From: Lamellibrachia columna | Lineage: Eukaryota; Annelida; Polychaeta; Sabellida; Siboglinidae | DNA: 64,000 nt | Direction of reading: 5' to 3' | Assembly (NCBI GenBank): GCA_963662155.1 | Contig: OY759275.1 | Location: 4,858,206-4,922,205, forward strand | In this document: positions 22,013 to 37,219 of the stretch, piece after piece | How the letters are laid out: each line of letters opens with the position of its first letter | Numbering within the stretch: position 1 is the stretch's first letter | The notes under the pieces: model-generated | Told to the model about the DNA's origin: nothing | Seen by the model: only the letters and a program-made list of their open reading frames with translations | Databases searched by the model: none | Program-made: the position numbers and the translations under genes

Positions 22013-24892
22013 GTGCAGGGGGGTTACCTAGAGGTGTCTCAAGCAGAACAAGAGGCCACTAGCACAGATAAACCAATATCAAATCATCCGAAAAACATCT
22101 CTGAAAAAGGTTATAGATGCGTATGTTTAAATGCAAGGAGCATAGTAAATAAGAAAAACGAATTAAACATTATGGTAGAAGATATTGACCCTCACATAAT
22201 TGGTATAACTGAATCATGGGCCAACATAGATATAACAGATGCTGAATTAGGACTGACAGGATATGTAATGTTTAGGAAAGATCGAATAGGAAGAAGGGGC
22301 GGGGGAGTTATTTTATATGTTAAAGAATCTATTCAGGCTTATGAAATAAAACTAGAAAGGGAAGCAGATTGCGATGAAGCTGTTTGGTGCAAAATTGTTT
22401 CAGGAAATTCAAAATTAACTATTGGATTAGTTTACCGAATTCCAAACATAAACGAAGAGGACAACACAAAAATAAAAAACGCTATAAAGGAAGTTAGTAA
22501 AGGGGAATGTATCATAATGGGAGATTTTAACCATGGACACTTACAATGGAATTCTCTAGAGAGCACAGGGATTGAGGACCAACAATTTCTATTTTTAATC
22601 CAGGATAGCTTTCTTACTCAGCACGTACTAGAACCAACCAGGGGAGAAAATGTATTAGATATAGTTTTGTCATCACAAAAAGAATTAGTGGACAATGTAA
22701 AAATATTTGAACCATTGGGTAATAGTGACCATAATCAAATACATTTTGACATCAATGTAAAATCAGAAAGTAAAAATAAGAAAACGTACAAGAGAAACTT
22801 CCACAAAGGTAACTACAAAGATATGAGAAAATACTTAGCAAAGCTAGATTGGAATAACATGCTGATGAATAAGACCGCAATTGAATGTTGGAATATTCTA
22901 AAATATGAAATTGAGAGTATCATCGATACATTTGTTCCCTTCCAAAAACAAGGAAAACGGTGTAGAAAGAAACACTTGTCAAAAGAGGCTATTAGAAAAA
23001 TAATGCTAAAACAAACTATGTGGAGGGTTTATAGGCGTACCAGAAAGGACGAAGACTATGCAAAATACAAAGAGGCACTTAATGCAGCTACAACTGAAAT
23101 CAGACAATCTAAAAGAAGCTATGAGCAAAAACTAGCATGTAACATAAAAAATGACAGCAAGAGTTTTTATGCATATGTCAGGAGTAAACAAAACGTACAA
23201 GACAAGGTTGGACCTATATATAAGACAAGGTTGGACCTAGATATAATATCACAGGGGTTTTTAATGGCGGAAGACCTAAATGGTTACTTCAGTTCAGTGT
23301 TTACCAAAGAAGATATTAGTTCATTACCAGTTGCTGATGCTAAATTTCAGGGGGCTAAATCTGACTATTTAGGTCCATTAGTTGTAACTCCAGAATTGGT
23401 AGCTAAGAAAATAAAGGCAATGAAGGATAACAAATCACCGGGAGTGGATGGGATTCCTCCAAAATTACTAATGGAAACAGTAGAGCAAATCAGCATACCA
23501 CTTGCAAGAGTATTTAACTTGTCATTAAAAGAGGGAGTTGTTCCGTTTGAATGGAAAGAAGCAAACATCATACCATTATTTAAAAAGGGTTCGAGAAATA
23601 AGTCAGAGAATTACAGACCAGTGAGTTTAACGTCAGTGATTTGTAAATTATTAGAAAGGTTAATTAAAGACCATATGGTGGACTTCCTCGTTAAGCATAA
23701 ATTATTAAATTCATCTCAACATGGATTCCTTAAAGCGAGGTCATGCTTAACAAATATGTTATGTTTTTTGGAAGAAATCACTAAGTGGATAGACGTGGGA
23801 TCGCCAGTAGATATTATCTACTTAGATTTTCAGAAAGCTTTTGACAAAGTGCCACATCAAAGATTACTACTTAAATTAAAAGCCCATGGTATCGGGGATA
23901 GCATAACTGACTGGATAGAACAGTGGCTGACTGACAGAAGACAACGAGTTGTAGTAGATGGAGAAGTTTCAAATTGGAAATCGGTTTTGAGTGGGGTACC
24001 TCAAGGATCAGTATTAGGACTTATATTATTCTTAATTTATATCAATGACTTGGACGACAGTATAACAAGTAACGTACTGAAATTTGCGGATGACACAAAA
24101 CTGTTTAGAAAGGTTAATACTGATGGTGATAAACAACATTTACAAAACGATCTAGACAGATTAGTGAAATGGTCTGAGAAATGGCAGATGTTGTTAAATT
24201 TTGGGAAATGTAAATGTCTACATACAGGACATGGGAACTTGAATGTAAACTATAAAATGGGAGATACTGTTCTGGGTACTACTGTAAAAGAAAAGGACTT
24301 AGGAGTTACAATAAGCGCTGATATGAAAGTTTCAGAGCAGTGTGGTATTGCAGCTTCAAAGGGTAATCAAATTCTTGGATTGATTAGAAGAAACATAACA
24401 TACAAGGGAAACAAGTAAATTATACCTCTTTATAAATCAATAGTTAGACCTCATTTAGAATACTGTATACAAGCATGGAGACCATATCGTAAGAAGGATA
24501 TAGATACGCTTGAACGCATACAAAGGAGAGCAACTAAAATGATTCCAGAACTAACAGACCTTAGTTATGAAGAACGCCTGAAAGAATGTGGTTTAACAAC
24601 TCTAGAGACAAGGAGGTTAAGAGGAGATCAGATTGAAGTTTTTAAGATATTGAATGGGTATGAAAATATTGATAGAAATATGTTTTTCTCACTCAATAAG
24701 GATAGCAGAACTAGAGGACATGAGGTAAAATTAGTAAAGGATCAATGTAGATTGGACATCAGGAAGCACTCGTTCTCACAGAGGACAATAAATGAATGGA
24801 ACAAATTGTCTACAGATTGTGTAACTGCTAGCAGCGTGAATATGTTTAAAAACAAGGTTGACACATATCTCAGGAGGGCGGGCTATAAGTAG
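22013..24892 (+). pseudogene. LINE ORF2: endonuclease-reverse transcriptase, one internal stop
   Basis: The single frame runs 959 codons apart from one TAA at 24416-24418 (codon 802). APE-type endonuclease blocks: LNAR near 39, ITESW 65-69, GDFN 170-173, SDH 238-240. Reverse transcriptase blocks: SPGVDGIPPKLL in the fingers, motif A LDFQKAFD about 604-611, motif B SGVPQGS, motif C FADD 691-694. The C-terminal region after the stop (PHLEYC, LERIQRRATKMI) is the usual LINE thumb/C-terminal domain. The first in-frame ATG is at codon 54, after the first endonuclease block, so translation presumably begins by coupling from ORF1 or at a non-ATG codon; the 22013 start is only the beginning of the open frame. 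Lesions differ from those in copy B. Confidence 0.9.
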
Positions 24893-24988
24893 ATGAACAT
24901 TGTTGGACTCTCGATAAGCCAATGGCTTCCTTGTCCACTTGCCATCTGGGCCTTTGGCTTGGATGGCAAATCTTGTTAAATCTTGTTA

Positions 24989-25737
24989 AACTCCATCGGA
25001 AGCTTTGCTTAATAGTATACCAGTTTTTTTAAATAAATATAAGACTAATAAATTAAATCATAAATTTTCATAGTTTTGGGTGCGCCAATTGTCAAGAATT
25101 CTAAAAAAAATTTTTAGATAGATATATATAATTTAATTAAATTTGTTGAACACTTCTCAATATAGTTCATTTTCGTGATAATACAATGCAATATAAAAAT
25201 CACACAATTGCGCTAAAATCCCCGGGAGATCCAAGTTCTGCAGCGAAACAAAACAAAAGGAGTTAGGCAATTTCTAATCGAAAAGCAATTCCAGTTGTAA
25301 ATAGTTGGATTGGAACGCTGGGGAGATATACAAGATGAGCGAGTTTGACCTGGTAGGAGGCGACCTGAAATAAAGAGGCAGCGATCAATCGAGAAGGAGG
25401 AACTACGAGTTTCCACACTTCCACGATGACGTCATTTATACTGAAGAAGCCATCTTGTTAACATGGCGAATGTCTTTACAGGTGATTAAAACTTTTTGAT
25501 ATGTGAAAATATACTATCACCATAGTATCCATTGTCGAAGTTGTGTGGCGAAGGACAAGAATTTAACGCGTGCCTATTTAGGGATGGTCTCAACACATTG
25601 CTATATGAACCTACACAAAACCGTTCTGTGCGCAACTTCCGCAACTTCGTATTCGCCTGATGACGACACAGCCCTCATGAAACCTATTGTTTGTAGTACT
25701 TTGCGTCGATGTTTTGATATCATGGTAGCATGCACAT
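24989..25737. other. Unassigned stretch between LINE copies
   Basis: AT-rich, with no recognised gene. A minus-strand frame (25213-25416) and a plus-strand frame (25503-25778) are open in both copies but have no recognisable similarity. Confidence 0.45.
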
Positions 25738-26244
25738 ATGACACGGCAGAACTTGCTAAAATTCGACAGTATGTTTGACAGTTTCTTGAAAAGGATGCAA
25801 TGCTGTTATGATGCACGTTACACATTTTTATCTACAACTAAGACAATATCAACAGCACTAATTATTAGCCGCCTTTACTATTGTAATTCACTACTAAATA
25901 ACATTGCTAAAAGAGACTTGGCTAAACTCAAACGAGTACAAAATTGTGTTGTATGTGTTGTACATACGGCGCCTTGTTTTTCACCATCACTACCACTACT
26001 TAGACAGTTACACTGGCTTCCTCTTACTTATCGATTAAAATTTATACTATCCACTCTTACATATCTTGCTTTTTCTACACAACAACCGCCCGACTTGGCT
26101 TGTCTCCTGCATCTTTCAAATACCCATAGGCAAGTCAGATCATCCATTTCCAACTTATTGTTCCTAAAACTAAGCTTAACTTGGGCAAACCCGCTTTCTC
26201 TGTCGCTGCGCCAAGGGTCTGAACTGAATTCCCCATCACTTTGA
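25738..26244 (+). mobile_element. 3' fragment of an L2-like LINE (end of reverse transcriptase ORF)
   Basis: The 168-codon frame contains SRLYYCNSLLNNIAKRDLAK, then LKRVQNCV and LRQLHWLPLTYRLKF. This is the well-known C-terminal signature of L2/CR1-group reverse transcriptase ORFs (S-R-L-x-Y-C-N-S-L ... R-V-Q-N ... L-H-W-L-P-V). No upstream RT motifs are present, so it is a 5'-truncated relic. The frame runs on to a stop at 26244. Confidence 0.8.
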
Positions 26245-26497
26245 AAAACCTAAAATTATAGCTACCTTCCGAAAAAACTATTCCAAAACTGCATATCCAC
26301 CATAAATCTTCGGTGGTCCCTCATTTTGATAATAACTAGTATGCGTCCCTGTTTATGATTATACTCAGTGAATGGGTTTTGTTGCGCCTCTGAGCTCATG
26401 TTCTTGGATATATACGCACTTTATAAGTTAGTTATTATAATTATTATGTAGAGGTGAAACTAATTGACATAAAGCTTCCAAAAGTGCAGATCAGGCG

Positions 26498-29228
26498 TTG
26501 CGTAAACACCAGAGAGCAGCACTGGTATGTACAACACGTACACGAAAGAACGGCCTTACACAAGCGCAGAGATCTGATTACAGTGACTTTGTCATTCTGG
26601 TGAGTGAGCCTCTAATGTATGCCCCATACAACAGAGACTGTGCCAGCAGAGACAGCATCGTAAAAGTGATGGCGGCATTCTATACTACATGTACCGATAC
26701 ACTGAGTGGGGTGGCATTCTATACTACATGTAGCGATACACTGAGTGGGGTGGCATTCTATACTACATGTAGCGATACACTGAGTGGGGTGGCATTCTAT
26801 ACTACATGTAGCGATACACTGAGTGGGGTGGCATTCTATACTACATGTAGCGATACACTGAGTGGGGTGGCATTCTATACTACATGTAGCGATACACTGA
26901 GTGGGGTGGCATTCTATACTACATGTAGCGATACACTGAGTGGGGTGGCATTCTATACTACATGTAGCGATACACTGAGTGGGGTGGCATTCTATACTAC
27001 ATGTAGCGATACACTGAGTGGGGTGGCATTCTATACTACATGTAGTGATACACTGAGTGAGGCGAAGTGTATGTTGTGGTCACATTTTGAAGATTCTAAC
27101 CTGTTAGAACCTATGCAAACTAACAAGGCTAACATCGTGTAATATAACCGACAAAGAGGCTACGAGTGATGACATTCTGAGAGGTATTGGAAGCCTAATC
27201 GAGAATGGTATCAAAGTGCCGTGTGTAGCACTGGAAGCTAATTCCACAAAGTCATCCGGAGGGAGTAAATGAGTTGAGTCTGGCAGACCTCGAGGGTAAA
27301 CTTAGAGTGCTGGTGAACACTCTTGATGGCGCTAAATCCGATGCCGCAACTAACAGCCAGAAGATCTCTGCATCGGAAACTGACTCTAAATTACGGAACT
27401 GATACAGCAGGTATTGGTTAAAACCAATAATCATAATGCGAAGTACCCATCACTGGCAGATGTCGTTGCTGGTGGCTCCAGTACGCGGCCACTACAGAAG
27501 ACAGTTGGCACTAACCGTGACGGGGCGCCGGATGGCAACGACAATGATCAGTGTGAACGAAAAGAGGAAGCGGACCGCGAATCGCAGCCAATACCTGTAC
27601 TGCCGCTTATCGACAGCACGACGCGGCAGTTACATGATGCGTTTGTGATCCCAGCAGACCAGAGACGAAAGCAGAAAAAAAATCAAAGCAAGCAACCGAG
27701 GAACCATCGTTGGCAGGGGGATCGATGCTGCAGGAGTTACCATGTTGCCTCCTCCCGACAGAGACTTCTTCATATGCCAAGTTCATAAATCGGACGGGGT
27801 CAGTGAAGTCGGTGAATACATCACACGAAAAGGAGCGACACTCCATAAACTAACAAAATGACAATGCAAAACTGAACTCCTTCAAATTAACAATATGTGT
27901 GGATGATATAAACAAAGTGAAAGACCCTCTACTCTGGCCAAAGGGCTGGAATGTGAGGAGATGGTATGTAAAAACAAAGAGTGAATCCATCAGGAATAAG
28001 GATGTTGTATAACTGTGTGAATCTTTGCAGTAACGTTCAATGCTCCACCGACTAACCGTATACAGCCCCTGTCTATTATTAGTTATAACTGTAAACATTT
28101 TAGAGACAGAGTTCCGAAATTCGATTTTATATACAATATTAATAAAGAATGTGATCTGTTACTTATGCAAAAACATTGTCTATATCAAAGCGAATTAAAC
28201 AAGATGTGCCAATTAGATGACGGTATGGCAATAACTGGTAAGAGTTGCATGGATGAATGTATTGCCAAGGAATGACGCCCATACGGCGTATCTTGGAAAT
28301 TATCACTTATGTTTGCAGTGAAAGAGCTTAAATGCAATCACGTGAGGTTGTGTGGGATTATGATTCAAATTAACAACTGTGAAAGCATGTGCCTTAAGGT
28401 ATACTTGCCGTGCGATGGCTGGTCGGAAGACGATAAGTTTGCGGAATATATGGATGTGTTAGCTGAAATACAGCAGTTAATACACACGTACAACCCCGCT
28501 CACGTTATACTCGATGGACAGGAATATAGATTTAACTAGGATAACGCCTCACGCATATGCATTAATGAATTTTATATCGGATTTGTATCAGCATTTGTCT
28601 CCAAATTCTGGAGAGGGTATAATATGTTCACGGCCGATTTCGGTCAAATTAAGAATAGTGTAAAATGCAATTTATTTAAACAATATTGCTGCTCTTAATA
28701 TGGAGCCCCACTATGGGATCGTCATAGTAAGAGTGTTGGTACTATTTGCAGTGCATGGTGAAAAGCGCATAGAAAGTTGTGGGGGCTAGCACCGCTTACA
28801 CACGGTGATGTTGTAACATTGTTAACGGATAGTTTGCCATTATTGGTAATCGTAAAGCAGAGGTTCTCAAAATGTATTCATAAAGCTATGAACCACAATT
28901 CACCGATTTTAAACAGTGTTGCTAAGTTGTCCATTGCAAATCCATGGTCAAATTGTAGCGCAAATTACCGTCGTATCCTAAATGAGTGTGATACAATGTA
29001 TGATGTGTCAGTGTAAGATATTGGCCGTGTGTGGTAGGCTGGTTTGTCTAACGTAACAATATCTAATGTGAACGTTTTATCGGAAATATTAGACATCAGA
29101 AATGGTTTTAAAACATGTAATATTTTAGACGATGATGATGTCAACTGTATTATTACGGACATTACTGTATTTTAAAGAATGTAGAATTGCCATTTTTAAT
29201 GTGCGAAAATAAAGATTTTATTTATTTG
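26498..29228 (+). mobile_element. Second, internally deleted LINE relic
   Basis: In order: ORF1 pieces (EAKCMLWSHF at about 27057, then in another frame a block with LSLADLEGKLRVLV near 27270-27310, YPSLADVV at 27441, and DPLLWPKGWNVRRWYV near 27920-27970); an endonuclease piece (CDLLLMQKHCLYQ near 28150 and YMDVLAEIQQLI near 28450); then, with most of the endonuclease C-terminus and the entire reverse transcriptase missing, a C-terminal piece (YGAPLWDRHSKS near 28700, AHRKLWGLAPLTHGDVV near 28770). It ends in AATAAAG and a TTTATTT tail at 29208-29228. Several frameshifts and stops make it dead. The clade is not certain (L2/CR1-like or a related jockey-superfamily element). Confidence 0.7.
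26672..27058 (+). repeat. 39-bp in-frame tandem repeat inside LINE ORF1, 10 copies
   Basis: The 39-bp unit encodes GVAFYTTCSDTLS (13 residues). Ten almost identical copies are flanked by ordinary LINE ORF1 sequence (...VKVMAAFYTTC upstream, EAKCMLWSHF downstream), so a single ORF1 segment has been amplified. Only four copies remain in copy B, a difference of exactly 234 bp. The resulting 214-codon open frame (26498-27142) is a by-product, since 39 is a multiple of three, and not a host gene. Confidence 0.95.
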
Positions 29229-29620
29229 CGCCCTCCAAAAAAACTAAAGTTATTTTATTCCTGTGCATATTTTCAGTGCAAACACTATCCACAATTATAT
29301 GCAATTGAAATTGAGATATTTCTTGAAACAAAATTGGTTGTTTACCAAATGAAATAAAGAAGTGCGGAATCCGTACGTCAAAATTAATGTGAGTGGCGCC
29401 ACTGGTGGCCAGTTTGGTTTGAATTCCCAGACGCGAAACCGGCCGCTGTACAAGCGTTACCATCACGCTATGACGAATCTGAATGAATATATTTGATTGA
29501 CAAACCGTCACCTTCCTAGTGACACAGGTCATCACCAGATTTGATAGTTTACTATCTCTTCTAGTGGATCCAACCGAACAGAAACTGGTGTGATCTTCGT
29601 CGCAACTACAGTGTGGGGGG
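29229..29620. other. Short unassigned segment before the SINE
   Basis: No gene recognised. A 154-codon minus-strand frame crosses this segment and the tRNA-like head (29218-29682), but its N-terminus is simply the antisense of the tRNA-like sequence. Confidence 0.5.
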
Positions 29621-29840
29621 AGCGGTGGTCTAATGGTTAGAGCACCCGCCTCTCGATCGAGAGGATGGTGGTTCGATTCCACCTCCGCTGTTTCGAAGCT
29701 TGAGCAATTTCGTTCACCCCACTTTGCCCGTGTCTTTCGGAAGAGACACTAAAAGCCGTTGCTAAACACCTCTTGCCTCCAAACTTCTCATCGTGTATCT
29801 ACTCTACACATATACACATCATGCTACCAAAACAATGCAT
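29621..29840 (+). mobile_element. tRNA-derived SINE
   Basis: The head 29621-29690 folds as a tRNA-like molecule: acceptor AGCGG paired with CCGCT, D stem TCTA/TAGA (29629-29641) and a perfect T arm GGTGG-TTCGATT-CCACC (29667-29683), giving good internal polymerase III A and B boxes. The anticodon arm is abnormal: it is the perfect palindrome CCTCTCGATCGAGAGG with no proper 7-base loop, so this is not a functional tRNA. The body (29691-29840) contains a CTTTCGGAAGAGACACTAAA block resembling conserved central blocks of marine-invertebrate SINEs. The 3' end is not sharply defined. Confidence 0.65.
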
Positions 29841-29859
29841 TTACCATCGAAAAATGAGA

Positions 29860-32750
<2,891 letters not shown>

Positions 32751-32795
32751 ATGAAGACTACAACGGCACAGGACGTTTTTGATACAATTGATGAG

Positions 32796-33068
32796 TAACG
32801 CTCTTAATGTTAACTAACCGGTTCTCAGAATTCTGCGGTTTGGCTAAACTGTGTCAGGTAAAGGTGTTCGGGGTACATGTATTCCAAAGAGTTAATATAT
32901 TGGCAACTGTCGCTCCAAATAAAGCCAACACGGGCGTGCTGTCGGGAAACCAGTTAACGGAAACCGATGTTTTGCCAAAGTGGTCATAATGTCCAGGAAC
33001 CGGTGCCCAGGAACCGGTATACCGATATATTGCTTAAGTGGTCATAATGTCAATAACGGATGCTCGAA

Positions 33069-33069
<1 letters not shown>
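32796..33069. repeat. Isolated relic of the degenerate satellite edge
   Basis: Matches 1700-1975 and 38838-39113 in order (TTAATGTTAACTAACCGG, CCGATGTTTTGCC, GTGGTCATAATGTC, AACGGATGCTCGAAG), with divergence. It is bracketed by (TA)n tracts on both sides and is not followed by regular 40-bp monomers. Confidence 0.8.
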
Positions 33070-33110
<41 letters not shown>

Positions 33111-33312
33111 TTGCGCAACAAATGACAATTTTCAAATCTGTTGCATAATTAACCAACATTCTAACTGGGTGATCCGTGATCTCATTCGGGTGACACTTGT
33201 CCCAATAGACAGTTTCAGCTAGAAGTTTTTCACTCTACGTACGCTAGTTCCGTATATATATATATATATATAAATTATATATATATATATATATATATAA
33301 ATATATATATAT
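33069..33312. repeat. (TA)n tracts
   Basis: Two TA runs (33069-33107 and 33253-33312) separated by about 145 bp of unassigned sequence. Confidence 0.9.
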
Positions 33313-35535
33313 TACTGATAAGTACTGACGTCAGCTGAAATACTGATATACTGACATAATGGCCTCCATCAGTGAATATGTTACTTATCAGTTTTGATAT
33401 GTTATCTAAAAAACATGCCTAAGTTTTATATAATCTAGATATCGATATCTAACAACACCAATAACTTAACAAGACAGGGAAAACACTAGTAATTTTACTG
33501 TAGTTTATAAATTGAAGAACGAGTCGACACACCCGCTTGTTAAAAATCACACATGCATGGCATGAATGAAGGCTGAATAATACAATAGAAGGGTGTGTAG
33601 CAGGGGTCTCAACCTCGGTCCCACATATTTTAATATCCACCTCCTCCTAATCCCACCTATTTCTTGGCTAACCTCCCACCTCCCAATAATGCTTAGGACC
33701 AATCTCCCACTTCCCACTTCCTGCCACACTCCTTACACAAGCGCTTAATGGGCGAGTTCCCTGCTTCAAACTTATAGCTGAAACTACGCTAAGGCTACGT
33801 ATGAGATAAGTTCAACGCATAGGCTATTCATTAAGTATTCACGTATGTTGGAAGCGAAAACCTTATAGCTGAAGCGGTCTATTTTGTTTACATGTCGCAG
33901 AGTTGCGCATCAATCGATACAGGAACATAGTATGTGGGCTACAGTGTAGCGCAGACACACTTTAAACAATTGCACTTGTCAGTACAGTTGTCATCGGTGT
34001 TACTATCTTAAGCCGTTTGTTCTACTGTTGGATTTATGTTTTACAATGGGCTATGATATTACAGGATGCGTTCAACATTCACGTTGTTGACCCATCGCTT
34101 TCATTAATAATTGTGTTCCTTGTTCTTCTGATTTGCCCCATCTTGTCTTAACTGCATAGTGCCCCTTATCATGTTTACATGATTTTGTCTTCATGTGAAT
34201 AGCGCGGCCTGTCTCCAGGTGCCCGATTACTGTACCTCGTAGCTGATACTTCATTATGTCTTGGTATCTGCAATATGTAATCGCTACTATTGCGATCGTC
34301 AGATGGCGCCACAGTTCTGAATCGGTACACACGCGGTGCTGGGATATATACAAATGAGGTACGTTGTTGCGACTATTAAAGAATGAACGGATGTGCTATG
34401 AAACACACCATACAATATTGGAAAGTTAGATATTTTGGGTTATAACCGGGAGCGTCCTGTGAAAAACTGGATATATTTTGTGGGATGATTATTTTGCAAT
34501 ATGCTGTGGTCGGTCACATTTGTTAAGTGTTTTGACAAACTAGCAAACACGTCGTCCACTTTGACGCAAGGGCAACCCCCAAAGAACTCGAGGCTGACCT
34601 CTGCGAGGAGCATAAATATCTAAGTGGCATCAGAAATATCCCCGAACATTCGTTGTCTTTCGGGAGTAATACAACGAGGGTCACTGAGATTTGTAAGCAT
34701 TTTTTACAACTCGTGTCATCGATTGTTGGAACAAACCTCCCGAGGAAGTCTTGACAACATATACTCTGAACACATTCTAGAAGAAACTGATGTGTCTAGC
34801 TATACAATCCTGTACAACCAAGTGTTCCAAATATAGTACACACGTTTCTAAGCTACGGCGCTATGATAGATACATATCTTTTGTGACCAAAACTAACATA
34901 AGCCGTACGTAAAGCACACAAGAAGGTGTTTTTATCAGTATACATGTGCGCATAATCCGAACACTGAACGACACACGGTTTAACTTCATTAAGTATGTAT
35001 AAAGTCTTAACAACGTAATTCAAACAAGTTGTTGTAGTATGTATAGACCCTATGCGACTTAGCTGTAAGTATATATTTGTGTGTTTTTGTTATCCTAAGA
35101 GTTGGGTTACTGAATATTAATTTTGACACCAATAAGCATCTTCTATAAACAGGTGCTTTGTTTATTTTTCCATCTCAGTAAATAAAAAATTCGTCAGAAG
35201 AATATTTGAAACTGTGTTGAGACGCACCCAAAGAGCTGGGACATAAATAGTCTGCTAGTGTTCCGCAATCATGGAATGACCCATAATCGTTATTTTTTTC
35301 TCGAGTACAAGCAACTCTGTGAGGATTGGCATATGTGGAGCTAGTGTCAATATCATGTAGTGACAAACAAATAAACACAATATTCTAGTGCATACTGGTT
35401 CCTAATCTATAAGTTTGAATTCAGCTTTATTTAAGCGCCTCTGCACCCAACCGACACTGACGCATGCCCGTCCTCGGGGATGGGGGAGAGGGTCCGGGGG
35501 TTCGAAAGAATGCCCCTATTTGAGAGGATTTGTTT
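33313..35535. other. Unassigned stretch; copy A side only visible
   Basis: No gene recognised. The longest frame (minus, 34072-34353, 93 codons) has a short string LRGTVIGHLETGR that faintly recalls the helix-turn-helix of Tc1/mariner transposases, too short to call. The copy-B counterpart lies beyond the window. Confidence 0.45.
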
Positions 35536-35620
35536 AACTTAATTGTATATGTCAATTAATTGAAAGTGAGTCCGTGAATATTACACGGAAATGAACGCTC
35601 AGAAACATAGAGGTTTACTT

Positions 35621-35626
35621 TTTATT
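35621..35626 (-). terminator. Polyadenylation signal AATAAA of the minus-strand peptide gene
   Basis: AATAAA on the minus strand 162 bases beyond the stop codon at 35788, in flank sequence conserved with the two remnants (10698-10703 and 41275-41280). Confidence 0.6.
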
Positions 35627-35787
35627 CAGGTAACACTACATATCTTGATGTCACACATGACATTTCCAGTTCATTCGTCACGGAGGAGATTTCACAAAAC
35701 AGAAGTTACATTCTGCAACGTTAGACAGTCGTCGTCGTAGCTTGTCTCGCCCGGCTTTGAGGACGACGGACTCGGTCGATGCCGCGG

Positions 35788-36599
<812 letters not shown>

Positions 36600-37129
36600 C
36601 TGCATAACAGGCAAAACCACAACATGCTAAACCATAATGGTTTTTAACAAATGTATTGTTTTTGAAGGATTGCTCACGCATTCCTATTATTTTGTTTTTC
36701 ATAACTGTTGCAACATTCCGTGAATAAGTGAACAAACGTTAGAATTGTTGCAAAATAGTATTTGTTTGTTGTGCCAGATAGGCAGTTAACCGCTCGACCC
36801 AGTGTGGGCTACTCGTAATACGACGAAGAAAATAACAATGTATAACTGTAGTCTAAGTAATGACACTTCTAATTCTAATCTGAATGCACGGCAACCGCTA
36901 AGTAAATATTTATTATGTGAAACTTCAACGAAGGACATACATTTTTAAATATGAAACCGAATAATGTCCCATATTCATTGTTTAATGTGCTGCTGATGTT
37001 TGTGCTGTTCATTCTGTGATGACGATTCTGAATAACGACATGCGTAACACACTAACAATATTAATGTCATAAAATGCCTGTTTCTGCGAACACAATTAAT
37101 TTGAAAAGTAAATATTGAATATTGCATAC

Positions 37130-37207
37130 CTTTTGTAGACGCACAAACCACAGTGGAATTCTGAATACCAAAGACTAGTTCAAACGAGAGATCATGCCTC
37201 ATTTATA
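37130..37207 (-). promoter_or_regulatory. Predicted TATA box and non-coding first exon of the minus-strand peptide gene
   Basis: TATAAA on the minus strand (37207-37202), then an exon of about 45 bases ending at 37130 with the donor AAAAG|GTATGC. The intron to the exon at 36599 would be 530 bp. It lies in copy B's first bases, so the gene spans the junction between the two units. The transcription start near 37175 is inferred from TATA spacing only. Confidence 0.45.
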
Positions 37208-37219
37208 CAGTCAGGAGTG

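Larger units (their letters stand above)
20831..24988 (+). mobile_element. CR1-like non-LTR retrotransposon, nearly full length, copy A
   Basis: Two-ORF LINE. ORF1 has a C-rich finger and an SGNH esterase-like domain; ORF2 has an APE endonuclease and reverse transcriptase. The 3' end carries short tandem repeats of AAATCTTGTT (about 24968-24988) rather than poly(A), as is usual for CR1-group elements. The start given is the first ATG; 5' untranslated sequence extends further left. The clade is assigned from the ORF1 domain pair, the 3' terminal repeats and RT motifs, without a database search. Confidence 0.85.

Noticed and set aside
26498..27142. A 214-residue host protein with ten 13-residue repeats
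   Set aside because: The flanks are recognisable LINE ORF1 sequence, the following frames are broken, and copy number differs by a neutral-looking in-array change.
29218..29682. 154-residue minus-strand protein beginning MESNHHPLDRE
   Set aside because: The N-terminus is the antisense of the tRNA-like SINE head; such frames are common artefacts.
29621..29690. Functional tRNA gene
   Set aside because: The anticodon arm is a palindrome without a 7-base loop, the acceptor stem has mismatches, and a SINE-like body follows.
34072..34353. Tc1/mariner transposase relic
   Set aside because: Only a 13-residue string resembles the helix-turn-helix; no catalytic region or terminal repeats were seen.
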